Source of the DNA: Opitutia bacterium UBA3151
GTDB lineage: Bacteria > Verrucomicrobiota > Verrucomicrobiia > Opitutales > Seribacteraceae
Direction: 5' to 3'
Length of the DNA: 36,503 nt
Assembly (NCBI GenBank): GCA_002364975.1
Contig: DEYT01000036.1
Span: forward strand, 1 to 36,503
Below are positions 1 through 8,391 of this stretch, piece by piece (positions within the stretch are counted from its first letter, which is position 1; every line of letters begins with the position of its first letter). The notes under the pieces were generated by a model. It saw only the letters and a program-made list of their open reading frames with translations. It was not told the origin of the DNA and did no database searches. The position numbers were made by a program, and so were the translations under genes.

Positions 1-635
1 AGAAACAAATTTTTGACATTTTTTAAATAATTCGAGATTGCCGGAAGGACAAAAGCTTCGGCACCTTCAATATCGACTTTGAGCATATCCACTTTTTGTT
101 GTAGAAACATTGAAAGATTGACTGACTGGACTTTGCAATTACCTGATTTGTCAATTTTACCCCCATCTGCACCATCTGTTTTAAAATCAATCCAAGTGTC
201 TTCAGTCCAAACAGCTTTGTTGTGAAGTTCGATATTTGATTCTCTACCGTTTTGAGAGTTGAGACTAAGACATTCGAAAATTTCGGGGTCAGGCTCAAAA
301 GCAATTATCTTTGCACTTGGATAGCTTTGTTGAAAGTAAGAAACGCTTACCCCGATGTTTGAACCACAATCCAAAATAAGAGGGTGGGGACTATCAGTTT
401 CAAAGGAAAGAAAATGGTTCAAAAAAATTTCGTTGTATTGATAAATAAAGGATTCACTGTCAATAAATCGAAAACCCTTTTGTATAAGGTTGGTTTTCCC
501 TGAATTACGTCTTCCAAGATTCGAAATCCTAGTGAGCTCGAAGTTGGGATCTTGAATTGGAAGATTTAGAAGACTTTTTGATTGATTAACAAAAACTGGA
601 TTAAATATTCGACGAACTAGGGTGGAAAAAATCAT
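1..635 (-). CDS. FkbM-family methyltransferase, C-terminus outside the window
   Basis: The frame is open from an ATG at 635 to the window edge, giving about 211 residues of a SAM-dependent methyltransferase of the FkbM type. The SAM-binding motif reads LILDCGSNIGVSVSYF and is followed by the acidic strand IIAFEPDPEIFECL, as in this family. Further on, KVDMLKVDIEGAEAFVLP is the characteristic FkbM KxDIEGxE segment. FkbM enzymes O-methylate sugars or other small groups, which suits a polysaccharide locus. The ATG overlaps the TGA of the upstream glycosyltransferase as ATGA, so translation is probably coupled. A shorter minus-strand frame at 23-304 is a shadow of this gene. The substrate cannot be told from the sequence. 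Confidence 0.88.
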   Translation of the reverse strand, partial: MIFSTLVRRIFNPVFVNQSKSLLNLPIQDPNFELTRISNLGRRNSGKTNLIQKGFRFIDSESFIYQYNEIFLNHFLSFETDSPHPLILDCGSNIGVSVSYFQQSYPSAKIIAFEPDPEIFECLSLNSQNGRESNIELHNKAVWTEDTWIDFKTDGADGGKIDKSGNCKVQSVNLSMFLQQKVDMLKVDIEGAEAFVLPAISNYLKNVKNLF

Positions 636-1678
636 TGATGTGATATTAATTTCCCGAACCAGATTCTTAACTTTGGTAGAGTTCCCACTATTATTTCTGA
701 TGTTTTATCTATGCCAAGTAATATTATTCCCATAATAAGTTGAGGAACTTTAAGAATTCCATAAAAATCAAAATTCTTGGCTTTTGCAGAGTTGGTCCTG
801 AGGGGAAGATCAAAATCAAATAATCCCCAGTTTTTATCGTTTTCGACATAACTTAAACCTTCAAACTTCGGGGTATTTTTCTTCCTCGGAGTTGCAGTCC
901 CATTCCGGTCTTTGTACTCAGTCATATTTGAATAATGCTCCAAGTGATAAAAATCATGTCCCACAAAATTACTGAATTCCACAATTTGATGTCTTTGACC
1001 TAGACGCAAGGCAAGGTCTCCCTCCATCCAACCCCAATAGATTAATTTTTCATCGTAACCATGAGTTGCATGCCAAATATCACGATGAAACATCATAATA
1101 CCCACGGGGCTCCACCAAAACTCTCTTCCCCAGTCTTTGGCGGATTCTATTTTGAACATTTTACTGCTGAGCTTGATGAACCAATTAATTTGACTCAGTG
1201 GAAGGGAAAGCCTTGAGATTCTATAGGGAACACTTCTTCGCTCCACAAAGAGAAATGAATCCTTAAGATCAAGTTCTTGAGTAGGGTTTACTTTATGCAG
1301 TTTGAGAAATTTTGAAAAAAATTTCTCACCTACTATTGTATCATTATCAATTCGCCCTATATATTCCCCACTAGCTCGTCTAATTGCTGAATTCAGTGCA
1401 ATTACTTCTGGAAATTTGCTATCTTTTTGTTCATTGATTGCAATTTCTTTAGGAGTATGGACAAAATGAACCCTCTCTTTCGCTTGAGGTACTAATTGAA
1501 GTACATCCCTTAATGGAATTTCGCTTCCCCAGTCCGATACGATAATTTCTAACTCATCAATCAAACCTGCTCTTTTAGCATTTAGAAGTGCTAAATTAAT
1601 TGATGTTTCTAAACGCCATTTTGAATTACCCATGTAGGAGTCATTCCGCGAACATAATACTAAGCTTATTAAAGGCAT
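632..1678 (-). CDS. Glycosyltransferase family 2-like protein with galactosyltransferase-type C-terminal motif
   Basis: This 348-residue protein starts like a GT-A transferase (LISLVLCSRND). It carries a DND triplet at residues 111-113 inside GEYIGRIDNDT, in the place of the metal- and nucleotide-sugar-binding DxD. WGWMEGDLALRL (about 215-226) resembles the WGWGxEDxDL segment of the GT7 C-terminal domain found in chondroitin-type polymerases and other two-part GT2 enzymes. The last 30 residues include a hydrophobic stretch (LIMGIILLGI) that may contact the membrane. It probably adds one sugar to the lipid-linked repeat unit. The ATG at 1678 follows a 358-bp gap and the stop overlaps the FkbM start, so these two genes form a small unit at the end of the locus. 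Confidence 0.85.
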   Translation of the reverse strand: MPLISLVLCSRNDSYMGNSKWRLETSINLALLNAKRAGLIDELEIIVSDWGSEIPLRDVLQLVPQAKERVHFVHTPKEIAINEQKDSKFPEVIALNSAIRRASGEYIGRIDNDTIVGEKFFSKFLKLHKVNPTQELDLKDSFLFVERRSVPYRISRLSLPLSQINWFIKLSSKMFKIESAKDWGREFWWSPVGIMMFHRDIWHATHGYDEKLIYWGWMEGDLALRLGQRHQIVEFSNFVGHDFYHLEHYSNMTEYKDRNGTATPRKKNTPKFEGLSYVENDKNWGLFDFDLPLRTNSAKAKNFDFYGILKVPQLIMGIILLGIDKTSEIIVGTLPKLRIWFGKLISHQ

Positions 1679-2036
1679 TTATAAAAAATCATCTCAATTC
1701 ATTTAAATAATCATAAAGTTAAAGAAATGCTGAGAATAGAAACAGGTTCTCTTGAATTGAGGAATTTCAAAGTGAGATTCTAATACAAACTCTATTCAGA
1801 TTTCTTAATTGCAGTTCAACATAGGGAAGTTTTTTCTGGCCACTTTTTCTGAATGGATGCATACCATCCTAGAATAAGTTCATATCCTGAAATATATATT
1901 TTTTTGCTTCGTTAAAAAAAAGAATCTATTCATATTTTTTAACTATATACCCATTAAGATTTATGGAAATTTGGAAGCAAAGGATATAATAACCGATTAT
2001 AAACTTTAGCTTCTAAACTACAAAACCTATGAAAAA
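1679..2036. other. AT-rich intergenic gap, 358 bp
   Basis: This stretch separates the GT2/FkbM pair from the rest of the minus-strand locus. It is very AT-rich and I see no convincing reading frame in it. Its right end holds one arm of the hairpin at 2024-2052. A promoter for the two downstream genes would be expected here, but no clear -35/-10 pair stands out from the AT-rich background. Confidence 0.5.
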
Positions 2037-2052
2037 TTAATTTTCATAGGTT
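2024..2052 (-). terminator. Perfect 12-bp hairpin across the stop codon of the polytopic protein gene
   Basis: AACCTATGAAAA (2024-2035) and TTTTCATAGGTT (2041-2052) are perfect inverted repeats around a 5-nt loop. The TAA of the membrane-protein gene (2039-2037) lies in the loop. On the minus strand the hairpin is followed by TTTTGTAG, so it could act as an intrinsic terminator or 3'-end stabiliser. The stem is AT-rich and the U-run is short, so termination is an inference. Confidence 0.5.
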
Positions 2053-3614
2053 AAGTAGTCAAAACCATCTTTAATATTATATTTGAATCCTAACCCTTCA
2101 ACCGATTCTTCAAAAGAGCAAAGATTGGTAGAATAAAACTCCGGATAATTATCGAAATGAAAGTATGCGAACTTTTTATCTGGAAAAGTTTGCATTAAGT
2201 CATGAAATAAATTTGGATCTAAATCTTGTTGGTAGAATTCGACAGTGAGCGGAATAGTGGAATTTAAAAATGTAAATAAGTGACTTGTTCTTCCACCAAT
2301 TAGAATATGGTAATTGTTAGATTGTAGGTCTATAATCGTTTTTTGAATTTGGTTAACATAATTTGATCTAATTTCGAAACTTCTGATTCCGAATAATTTT
2401 GAGTCATTATATGAAGAATTTGCGTAGAGGACGCCAACATCTTCATAACCATAACTAAGTTTATAGAATGTCGTAAAAGGAAGAGTTATTGCAAAAAGTG
2501 AAATAAATACCCTTTGGAAACCTCGGTTTAGATTTTCATAAACTATACCAGATAATAAAAATCCATAGGATAATTTGAAAAGGCCAGTAGCAGATCCAAT
2601 TGGAAAAATAAACACTGTAAGAAGAAGAGTAATGAATTGAAGTACTTTTTTTCTATTTACTATGATATTAGAAATAATAATAGAAATTAAAAACGACGAT
2701 AAAATGATTCTGTAATCCCAATTGTAATCCGATCCAAAAAAATAGATAAGACAAAATATTATAAAAATAGCACACCCAAACTTAATAACATAATTTGATT
2801 TTAGTAATAAAAATATTATGGGAATTGTGAATAAAGAAGATATGATAAAAAGCGGTAAATCCTTGAGATAGTTATTGAAAATATTTGAAAGCGAGTGCTC
2901 TGTATTTTCTAATTTGTATGTAACTGAAAAAAAATCTGCACCAAAGATCAAAGTAGTTAATAATAAAATTGGAAGTAAATGCATTAATATTAAGATCTTA
3001 AAATTTATTTTTTGTCTGTGTAAGAAAATAAAAGAAACAAAAATCATGAAAAAGTTCTGGAATCTTACAAAAAAACTGAGATTTAAAATAATAAATATTA
3101 AAAAAAGGTAAACATTTTCTTTTTTCTCTTCGAACTTTGAAATGAACAATCCAAAAAGTGCAACTAATAAAACAGTAAAGTAATCAAAACTTATTGTACA
3201 AGGTAAATAACCTATAATTGCTGTAAACAAGAATAGTTTGATAAACAAGTCATTGAACCCGTAATTTTTGATTGAGATAATATAAATTATTAAAGAAAAA
3301 GAAAAAAACGGTAATATCCTGCTAACTAAAACTGTATCTGAAATACTAAAAAAGTAAAATGTAAGAAACGAACTTAGATAGTGAAAACTAATTCTTTTTT
3401 CAAAATTATAAAGAAAATTGTTATCTTTTTGCCATTGCAGGATGAATTGATCTATATCTGATTTTATGAATGATTGTTTATCGAAGTAATAATTTGCTAT
3501 GTTTATATGCCAGAAAGTATCTGTAAAATCAAGCCCTCCAAACAGTGAAATTAAATTTAAACAAAGAAAAAAAACCAGAATTAGAAGGAAAAAGGTATAT
3601 GTATTAATTGACAA
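2037..3614 (-). CDS. Large polytopic membrane protein, possible GT-C glycosyltransferase
   Basis: This 525-residue protein is dominated by about ten to twelve hydrophobic segments, followed by a more polar C-terminal part of about 130 residues. The first loop after the N-terminal helix reads GLDFTDTFWHINI. An acidic motif in that first extracytoplasmic loop is typical of GT-C glycosyltransferases that use lipid-linked donors. That is the best guess but not a firm assignment; a Wzy-like polymerase is the main alternative. The start is TTG at 3614, 9 nt after the TAG of the upstream GT2 gene. It lies in the most AT-rich part of the window (the line at 2761-2820 is 11/60 G+C), which suggests a separate origin from the 11-14 kb part. 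Confidence 0.7.
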   Translation of the reverse strand: MSINTYTFFLLILVFFLCLNLISLFGGLDFTDTFWHINIANYYFDKQSFIKSDIDQFILQWQKDNNFLYNFEKRISFHYLSSFLTFYFFSISDTVLVSRILPFFSFSLIIYIISIKNYGFNDLFIKLFLFTAIIGYLPCTISFDYFTVLLVALFGLFISKFEEKKENVYLFLIFIILNLSFFVRFQNFFMIFVSFIFLHRQKINFKILILMHLLPILLLTTLIFGADFFSVTYKLENTEHSLSNIFNNYLKDLPLFIISSLFTIPIIFLLLKSNYVIKFGCAIFIIFCLIYFFGSDYNWDYRIILSSFLISIIISNIIVNRKKVLQFITLLLTVFIFPIGSATGLFKLSYGFLLSGIVYENLNRGFQRVFISLFAITLPFTTFYKLSYGYEDVGVLYANSSYNDSKLFGIRSFEIRSNYVNQIQKTIIDLQSNNYHILIGGRTSHLFTFLNSTIPLTVEFYQQDLDPNLFHDLMQTFPDKKFAYFHFDNYPEFYSTNLCSFEESVEGLGFKYNIKDGFDYLTYEN

Positions 3615-3623
3615 AATATTATA

Positions 3624-4571
3624 CTAATTTTTTAACTCTAAAATGATAATTAATCTTATGGAATGTATTGTTTGACTTATAGAATATTGCGGACAATTCA
3701 ATAACTTTTTATAAAGCCATAATTTAATTTCTTTTTTATGTGATTGTATATTCGCTAGCTCTAAAGCTTGTACAATACTATCATTTATTCTTTTTTTAAT
3801 ACATTTTATATCTTCCTTTTTTACAAAATAATTTTTTGCTAAATTGTAAAACTTTATATTTAGCCTTAAACCCTCAAATGGATCTAATTTAGACCAAATA
3901 CCTTGATCATGTATACGATAAGTTGCTGTGGTTTCTGGAAGATAAAATGCAGGGCCAAATTTACTTAGGTAAATTTGCAGGCACCAATCTAGGGTGTAGG
4001 ATTTAAGCACCCATTCTGGTATATTGTCTAAATATTTCCTGCGAATCAAAAGCGAACAAGTCTGAGCAATACTGCCGGGTCTGTTAGCGAGTTCAATCCC
4101 TGTGAATTTTTGTTTAGTTCTGCTTAGATTTGGGTGTACGCCCGTTATCTTATCATTTTCTAGAGTGTTAACATCCGTAAAACAAAATGAACAGTCTGGA
4201 TTTTTCTCTAGGGCATCTATTTGTTTCTGCAGTTTAAATTGGTCATTCCACAAATCGTCTCCTTCACAAATCGCAATATATTTTGCAGTCGACTGATTAA
4301 TGCAATTGAGAAAATTTCTAGATACTCCAATGTTTTCCCAGTTTATATGGATACTAACATTTTTAAATTCTGAATAATTTTCAGTTACTATGTCTGAAGT
4401 ACCATCTGTTGATGCATCATCACAGACGATAATATTGTAATTGTCGTTTAATTTTTGCCCTAGGGCACTATCTAAGCAGTTTGAAACGAAACTCTTTTGA
4501 TTATATGTGATAACACATACATCGACTAAATTAATTTCTTTTTGATCCGATAAACTAATATTAATTTTAAT
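3624..4571 (-). CDS. Glycosyltransferase family 2 with a non-canonical (probably ATT) start
   Basis: The frame is open from a TAA at 4599-4601 to the TAG at 3624. It encodes a full GT2 catalytic domain: VDVCVITYNQKSFV at the N-terminus, IIVCDDASTDGTSDIV (nucleotide-binding acidic motif, about residues 47-62), and EGDDLW with EGDD at 103-106 (DxD motif), then KLQKQIDALEKNPDCSF. The first ATG/GTG/TTG in the frame is TTG at 4253, after EGDD, so a start there would remove half the enzyme. The coordinates use ATT at 4571, which shares a base with the TAA of the upstream acyltransferase (ATTAA). ATT at 4559 and ATA at 4580 are alternatives. It likely transfers one sugar of the repeat unit. The family call is firm; the exact start is not. 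Confidence 0.82.
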   Translation of the reverse strand: MKINISLSDQKEINLVDVCVITYNQKSFVSNCLDSALGQKLNDNYNIIVCDDASTDGTSDIVTENYSEFKNVSIHINWENIGVSRNFLNCINQSTAKYIAICEGDDLWNDQFKLQKQIDALEKNPDCSFCFTDVNTLENDKITGVHPNLSRTKQKFTGIELANRPGSIAQTCSLLIRRKYLDNIPEWVLKSYTLDWCLQIYLSKFGPAFYLPETTATYRIHDQGIWSKLDPFEGLRLNIKFYNLAKNYFVKKEDIKCIKKRINDSIVQALELANIQSHKKEIKLWLYKKLLNCPQYSISQTIHSIRLIIILELKN

Positions 4572-5202
4572 TAGGTGTATTAAACCACTTCTGTTCCATT
4601 ATTGGAACTAAGTTTAAAAGTTTAGACTTTCTTTTTTTATGGAATCTAGCGGGTGATCCCAAGTGAATTTCCCACGGTTCAATATCGGCTTTGGCAAAGG
4701 AGTGTGCTCCCAGAATAGCACCTTCCCGAAGTGAGACATTTGGAAGAACAGAAGAATTTGTTCCAACTTGGCAGAATTTTTTGAGCATAATTTTACCTGT
4801 GATGACATTGATGCAGGACTTTTCCATAATTGGGCCGATAAGATAGTTACCACTAAAATCGTCTGTTGCAGAGTAAAGGGAAACTCTTGAAGAAAGACCT
4901 GAGAAATTTTCCATAATAATTCCACCCTTGCCCATCAAATTACAGAATGCTGCAATATGAATGTGACTATGTATTTCAATCATGCCTCCTTCTGCTGAAA
5001 GAATAGTGAAGTCATCAATCCTGACATTATCTCCAATAGATATATTTTCAGCTGAGTAGATGGATGTTTTTCTGCTGATTAAAACATTGCTACCAATGCT
5101 TTTAAATCCTATGTCAGTAAGTTCATTATTGGTGTAAAAACTATTGCTCGATTTAGTCACAATACTATCACTTTTTTTGCTCCAAAAAAGAAGCGTAAAC
5201 AT
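4567..5202 (-). CDS. Left-handed beta-helix acyltransferase, VioB-like
   Basis: This protein of about 211 residues is built of hexapeptide repeats (ISIGDNVRIDDF, IEIHSHIHIAAF, VLPNVSLREGAILGA) and ends in the usual GSPARFHKKRK segment. From memory, the order ENISIGDNVRIDDF - GKGGI - SSRVSLYSATDDFSGNYL resembles the dTDP-4-amino-4,6-dideoxy-D-glucose acyltransferase VioB. The gene directly upstream encodes a sugar aminotransferase of the matching type. The pair would produce an N-acylated 4-amino-4,6-dideoxyhexose, such as Qui4NAc. ATG at 5202 (preceded by an in-frame TTG at 5205) overlaps the aminotransferase by about 35 nt. GTG at 5160, just after that stop, is the alternative start. Fold certain, substrate inferred. 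Confidence 0.85.
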   Translation of the reverse strand: MFTLLFWSKKSDSIVTKSSNSFYTNNELTDIGFKSIGSNVLISRKTSIYSAENISIGDNVRIDDFTILSAEGGMIEIHSHIHIAAFCNLMGKGGIIMENFSGLSSRVSLYSATDDFSGNYLIGPIMEKSCINVITGKIMLKKFCQVGTNSSVLPNVSLREGAILGAHSFAKADIEPWEIHLGSPARFHKKRKSKLLNLVPIMEQKWFNTPN

Positions 5203-6292
5203 CAAAAATTTTTTTCATCCCTTTCTTGTCTAATTGATAGCCTGTTGGGAGTACTATTACTTTTGAGGCAACATTTTCTGTATTCGGTAGTTGAGTATTA
5301 TTATATGAATGATCGCTTTTATAAGGTTCTAAACGATGACACCCTGGGTAAAAATATCTTCTTACAAGAATATTATTGTTATGGAAGTGCTGAACTAGGT
5401 TATCTCGGTAATTTGCTTGAACATGTGCAACAGCATATTGGTGGTTTGAGTAATCATGCTCAGAATATTTTAAGATTTCAATCTCATTGAATTGGCTAAA
5501 TTGTTTAATATAACCTTTATAGATTTCTGCATTGTGATTGATAACTGATTGTAGTTCATCAATCGACACCAGTCCATAAGCAGCTGCGAATTCACTCATT
5601 TTGGCGTTTGTGCCAAGGCGGACGGTTTTATCAAATCCATCAAAACCAAAGTTTCTCATGTATCGAAGTTTTTCAGCCAATTCATCAGAATTTGTTGTAA
5701 TTGCACCCCCTTCACCTGAGGAGAAAGCTTTGGTTGCGTGAAAACTAAAAACTTCAGCATCTCCAAACCCCCCTATGAACACATCGCCCGATTTGCACCC
5801 AAATGCATGGGCAGAATCAAATATGAGTTTCAAACTGTATTTCTTAGCTATTTTCTCCAGCACTGGGTAGTTGCAAGGTTGCCCCCAGATGGGAACCGCA
5901 AGTATAGCAGAAGTTTTTTCCGTAATGAGTTCTTCAATTAAGTCTGTATCAATGAGATGAGTGTCTTCTTTGATATCGCAAAATACTGGTCTAATTTTTT
6001 GCCATCTCAAAGAATTTGCCGTGGAAATGAAAGTAAAAGATGGAATGATTACCTCTCCTTGTAGGTCGAGCGCTCTTTGTAAAAGTTCTAATCCGATTGT
6101 GGCATTGCAGACGCATATACAATGCTTTACTCCGAGATATTGCTTGATTTTATGTTCAAATTCTTGAACCAATGGGCCATTGTTTGTAAGCCACTCATTT
6201 TCAAGTACCTCAGAAAATTTAGACAAGAGTTTTTCCTTGTTAGGAATATTAGGCTTCCCGACATGAAAGGCTTTTTTGAGTCTAGGTTTCAA
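5168..6292 (-). CDS. DegT/DnrJ/EryC1/StrS aminotransferase, VioA/FdtB-like
   Basis: This is a PLP-dependent sugar aminotransferase of 374 residues, normal for the family. FHATKAFSSGEGGAI places the Schiff-base lysine at K188, and IFDSAHAFG gives D159 and H162 around the cofactor. The N-terminus has the family pattern VGKPNIPNKEKLL followed by EWLTNNGPLVQEFE. The enzyme would convert a nucleotide-linked 4-keto-6-deoxyhexose to the amino sugar, and the downstream VioB-like acyltransferase would then acylate it. No dTDP-glucose synthesis genes lie in the window, so the precursor must be made elsewhere. The start is TTG at 6292, overlapping the TGA of the upstream transferase as TTGA; no ATG lies nearby in frame. 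Confidence 0.9.
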   Translation of the reverse strand: MKPRLKKAFHVGKPNIPNKEKLLSKFSEVLENEWLTNNGPLVQEFEHKIKQYLGVKHCICVCNATIGLELLQRALDLQGEVIIPSFTFISTANSLRWQKIRPVFCDIKEDTHLIDTDLIEELITEKTSAILAVPIWGQPCNYPVLEKIAKKYSLKLIFDSAHAFGCKSGDVFIGGFGDAEVFSFHATKAFSSGEGGAITTNSDELAEKLRYMRNFGFDGFDKTVRLGTNAKMSEFAAAYGLVSIDELQSVINHNAEIYKGYIKQFSQFNEIEILKYSEHDYSNHQYAVAHVQANYRDNLVQHFHNNNILVRRYFYPGCHRLEPYKSDHSYNNTQLPNTENVASKVIVLPTGYQLDKKGMKKIFDVYASFLEQKK

Positions 6293-7515
6293 TTATTGTT
6301 CGTTCGTTGATTTAAAATTTCTGCAAGATTCGATATTTGATTTTCGGTATTGAATTTCATAAGAATTTTGGACTGTGCCTTTACAGCCAAGCTTTGGGCA
6401 AGGTTTGGATCATTTTTCAAATCTTTAACACAAGTGAGTAATTCTTCTTTATTTTTATAAGTCATTACTTCCTGATTATTTTCGAAATACTCATGAAGAT
6501 CGCTTTTATGATCAGTAATCAATGTACAACCAAGGCCTGTTGCTTCAAATAATCTCATATTGCAGGCAAAGTCACCGGTATGCTTATTGTGATAGTTGAG
6601 TGCAATGCGATAACTTGAGAGTTTTTGAAGCATTTCTTGACCATATAAGGGTGGTTTTAATCGTGAGCAAAATTCCTTTCCGAGTACCCAAGGTGAAGGC
6701 GGGAGGTTTTGCTCATCCGACCAGTATTCAAATCTTTTATTCGGTACGAATTGATTTAAAGAAGATGATACTCTTTGCCTAGCTTTGAGGAGGTTATATT
6801 TCAATTTTTCACGATTGGACGGTGTCTTAAGTGCTGCGTATATATCAAGCAGTTTTGATCGGTCAGAAATTTGTTCTAACAGCCGAGTTCTTTCACGAAA
6901 ATCATTGGTATTTATGTCCAGGTTTCCGAAAAAAGCGACTCGGTTGAGGCGTTCTTCAGGAATTTTGATTTTGTCCAATATAATTGGATCAAATGCATGT
7001 TGGAGAAAGAATGCTTTAATGTCTTTTTTTCTTAGTGAATTTATCAAATGCTTTGAATTAGAAAGGGTGAGATCAAAAAATCTAAAAATTTCTTCATCCC
7101 CGCAATTTGCTCCATACCACGCAAAGAGTTTGGGTCTTTCATTTAATGAGCTGATAATTTCTTTTAAAAAGTCACTTTTAAAATAGGTAAGCGGAGCAAA
7201 TGAGAAAATAATATCGGGTTTGAAGCGTTTGATTTTCTCCAAGCCTATTTCATGGATAAGATGCCCAGACTTGGGCTTAAACTTATTCTCTCTAGACCAT
7301 GCTAAGGCGACTTCTGGTAAATTGTGATTGAATGAACAGGTCTCAAAGCCCTTTTCTTCAAGTAATTCAAACCAACGGACATAAGATGATAAAGCATGCC
7401 ACCGTATGTACTCGATTTGCTGCTCAGATGTTTGATTTTTAAGTGTCGGGTTCTCTTTGTAAATCTTCTGGGCGTGTGCCGGGTAAATGGAAGTTAAAAA
7501 TGCGATCCTCACCAA
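6289..7515 (-). CDS. CgeB-like glycosyltransferase (GT-B fold)
   Basis: This 408-residue protein begins MVRIAFLTSIYPAHAQ and has the two-domain layout of GT-B enzymes. The C-terminal domain contains MRLFEATGLGCTLITDHKSDLHEYF followed by EVMTYKNKEELL. This is the donor-binding and 'glycosyl transferases group 1' pattern of CgeB-type proteins. The N-terminal half includes KPDIIFSFAPLTYF and a segment on a bound ligand loop (LFAWYGANCGDEE) that is common in this subfamily. It is presumably a cytoplasmic transferase adding a sugar to the repeat unit. The start is TTG at 7515 or GTG at 7512, immediately after the TAG of the GT11-like gene. Specificity is unknown. Confidence 0.8.
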   Translation of the reverse strand: MVRIAFLTSIYPAHAQKIYKENPTLKNQTSEQQIEYIRWHALSSYVRWFELLEEKGFETCSFNHNLPEVALAWSRENKFKPKSGHLIHEIGLEKIKRFKPDIIFSFAPLTYFKSDFLKEIISSLNERPKLFAWYGANCGDEEIFRFFDLTLSNSKHLINSLRKKDIKAFFLQHAFDPIILDKIKIPEERLNRVAFFGNLDINTNDFRERTRLLEQISDRSKLLDIYAALKTPSNREKLKYNLLKARQRVSSSLNQFVPNKRFEYWSDEQNLPPSPWVLGKEFCSRLKPPLYGQEMLQKLSSYRIALNYHNKHTGDFACNMRLFEATGLGCTLITDHKSDLHEYFENNQEVMTYKNKEELLTCVKDLKNDPNLAQSLAVKAQSKILMKFNTENQISNLAEILNQRTNNN

Positions 7516-8391
7516 CTAATCTAAAAATGGGCTGAATGGTTCGAGCCGTTGAACTTTTTTAAAATTTCTTAATTTAATGGAATCCGTATTTCTGTCGATT
7601 TGTAGGTGCAGAGATTCACCAAAATAGGAAGCCCAAGTGCTCATGGTTGTTGCCTTAGGACCAATAATGTAGTCACACTTAGACAATGCGTACATGTCCT
7701 GTGCGATATTGCCATTTGGATAAAGGTAGTTTGGGTTATCTTCTTGGATTTTTTGAATGGTATTCATTTCATCTGAACAAATCATTACGCCAATTTTCTG
7801 CGAGGGCAGGTCTAAAGTTTTGAATTCCTCCACCGACCGAAGGTACTGATCGGGGGATATGTAAAACTTTCCATCGTAGAAACTCCTGTAATCATTTTGC
7901 CGAATATGAACACCGAGCAAGATGTCGTACCTATTTTTAGCTTTTTTGATTAAAGGATCGATTGGTATAACTTCGGATTTACTAAAGCGAAGAATGTCGC
8001 AGATTTGCGACCTATGTTTGAAGGCGAGCTTACCCGAACTGAAATGAAAACCTTTGAGTTCGATGGATTTTTTCGTATCTAGTTTTTGTAGGTGAAAGGT
8101 AGGGTCGAAGTTTTCCACATGATCGATTGTAGTATGCAAGCGATCTTTTAGCTTCCACTTTATGCGATTACTCAAACGAAATTTTGGGCGAGGGAATTCG
8201 AAGAAATGAAAAGGGTGGTAATCTTCGAAAAAACGAATATTAGAACGGCCATCATGGTAATTGCAGAAAGCGAGGGTGAAGTCCTCGATCCTGTAGTCAT
8301 GCTCAATGGCAAATCCAAGTGCATTTGCCAGGCGGAACAAAATGTTTCCAAGTTGGCCATATTCTTGGCGAATGATGATCTTCTTATCAAT
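7516..8391 (-). CDS. GT11-like (alpha-1,2-fucosyltransferase-type) glycosyltransferase with a non-canonical start
   Basis: The frame encodes KKIIIRQEYGQLGNILFRLANALGFA, the typical N-terminal GxLGNxxF signature of GT11 enzymes. Later it has GVHIRQNDYRSF (HIR at about 162-164), the family's HxRxxDY donor-binding motif, then FYISPDQYLRSVEEF and GPKATTMSTWASYFG. In-frame upstream sequence is stopped by TAG at 8409-8407. The first ATG/GTG/TTG is the TTG of ILFRLAN (8340), inside the conserved signature, so a start there would destroy the fold. The coordinates use ATT at 8391, whose A is the last base of the TAA of the preceding small gene (TAATT); ATA at 8394 is the alternative. Length is then about 291 residues, normal for GT11. 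Fucose as donor is inferred from the family. Confidence 0.8.
   Translation of the reverse strand: MDKKIIIRQEYGQLGNILFRLANALGFAIEHDYRIEDFTLAFCNYHDGRSNIRFFEDYHPFHFFEFPRPKFRLSNRIKWKLKDRLHTTIDHVENFDPTFHLQKLDTKKSIELKGFHFSSGKLAFKHRSQICDILRFSKSEVIPIDPLIKKAKNRYDILLGVHIRQNDYRSFYDGKFYISPDQYLRSVEEFKTLDLPSQKIGVMICSDEMNTIQKIQEDNPNYLYPNGNIAQDMYALSKCDYIIGPKATTMSTWASYFGESLHLQIDRNTDSIKLRNFKKVQRLEPFSPFLD

Noticed and set aside
6785..7186. Plus-strand 133-codon frame opposite the CgeB-like gene
   Set aside because: Its product has no recognisable domain and lies entirely antisense to a well-supported gene.
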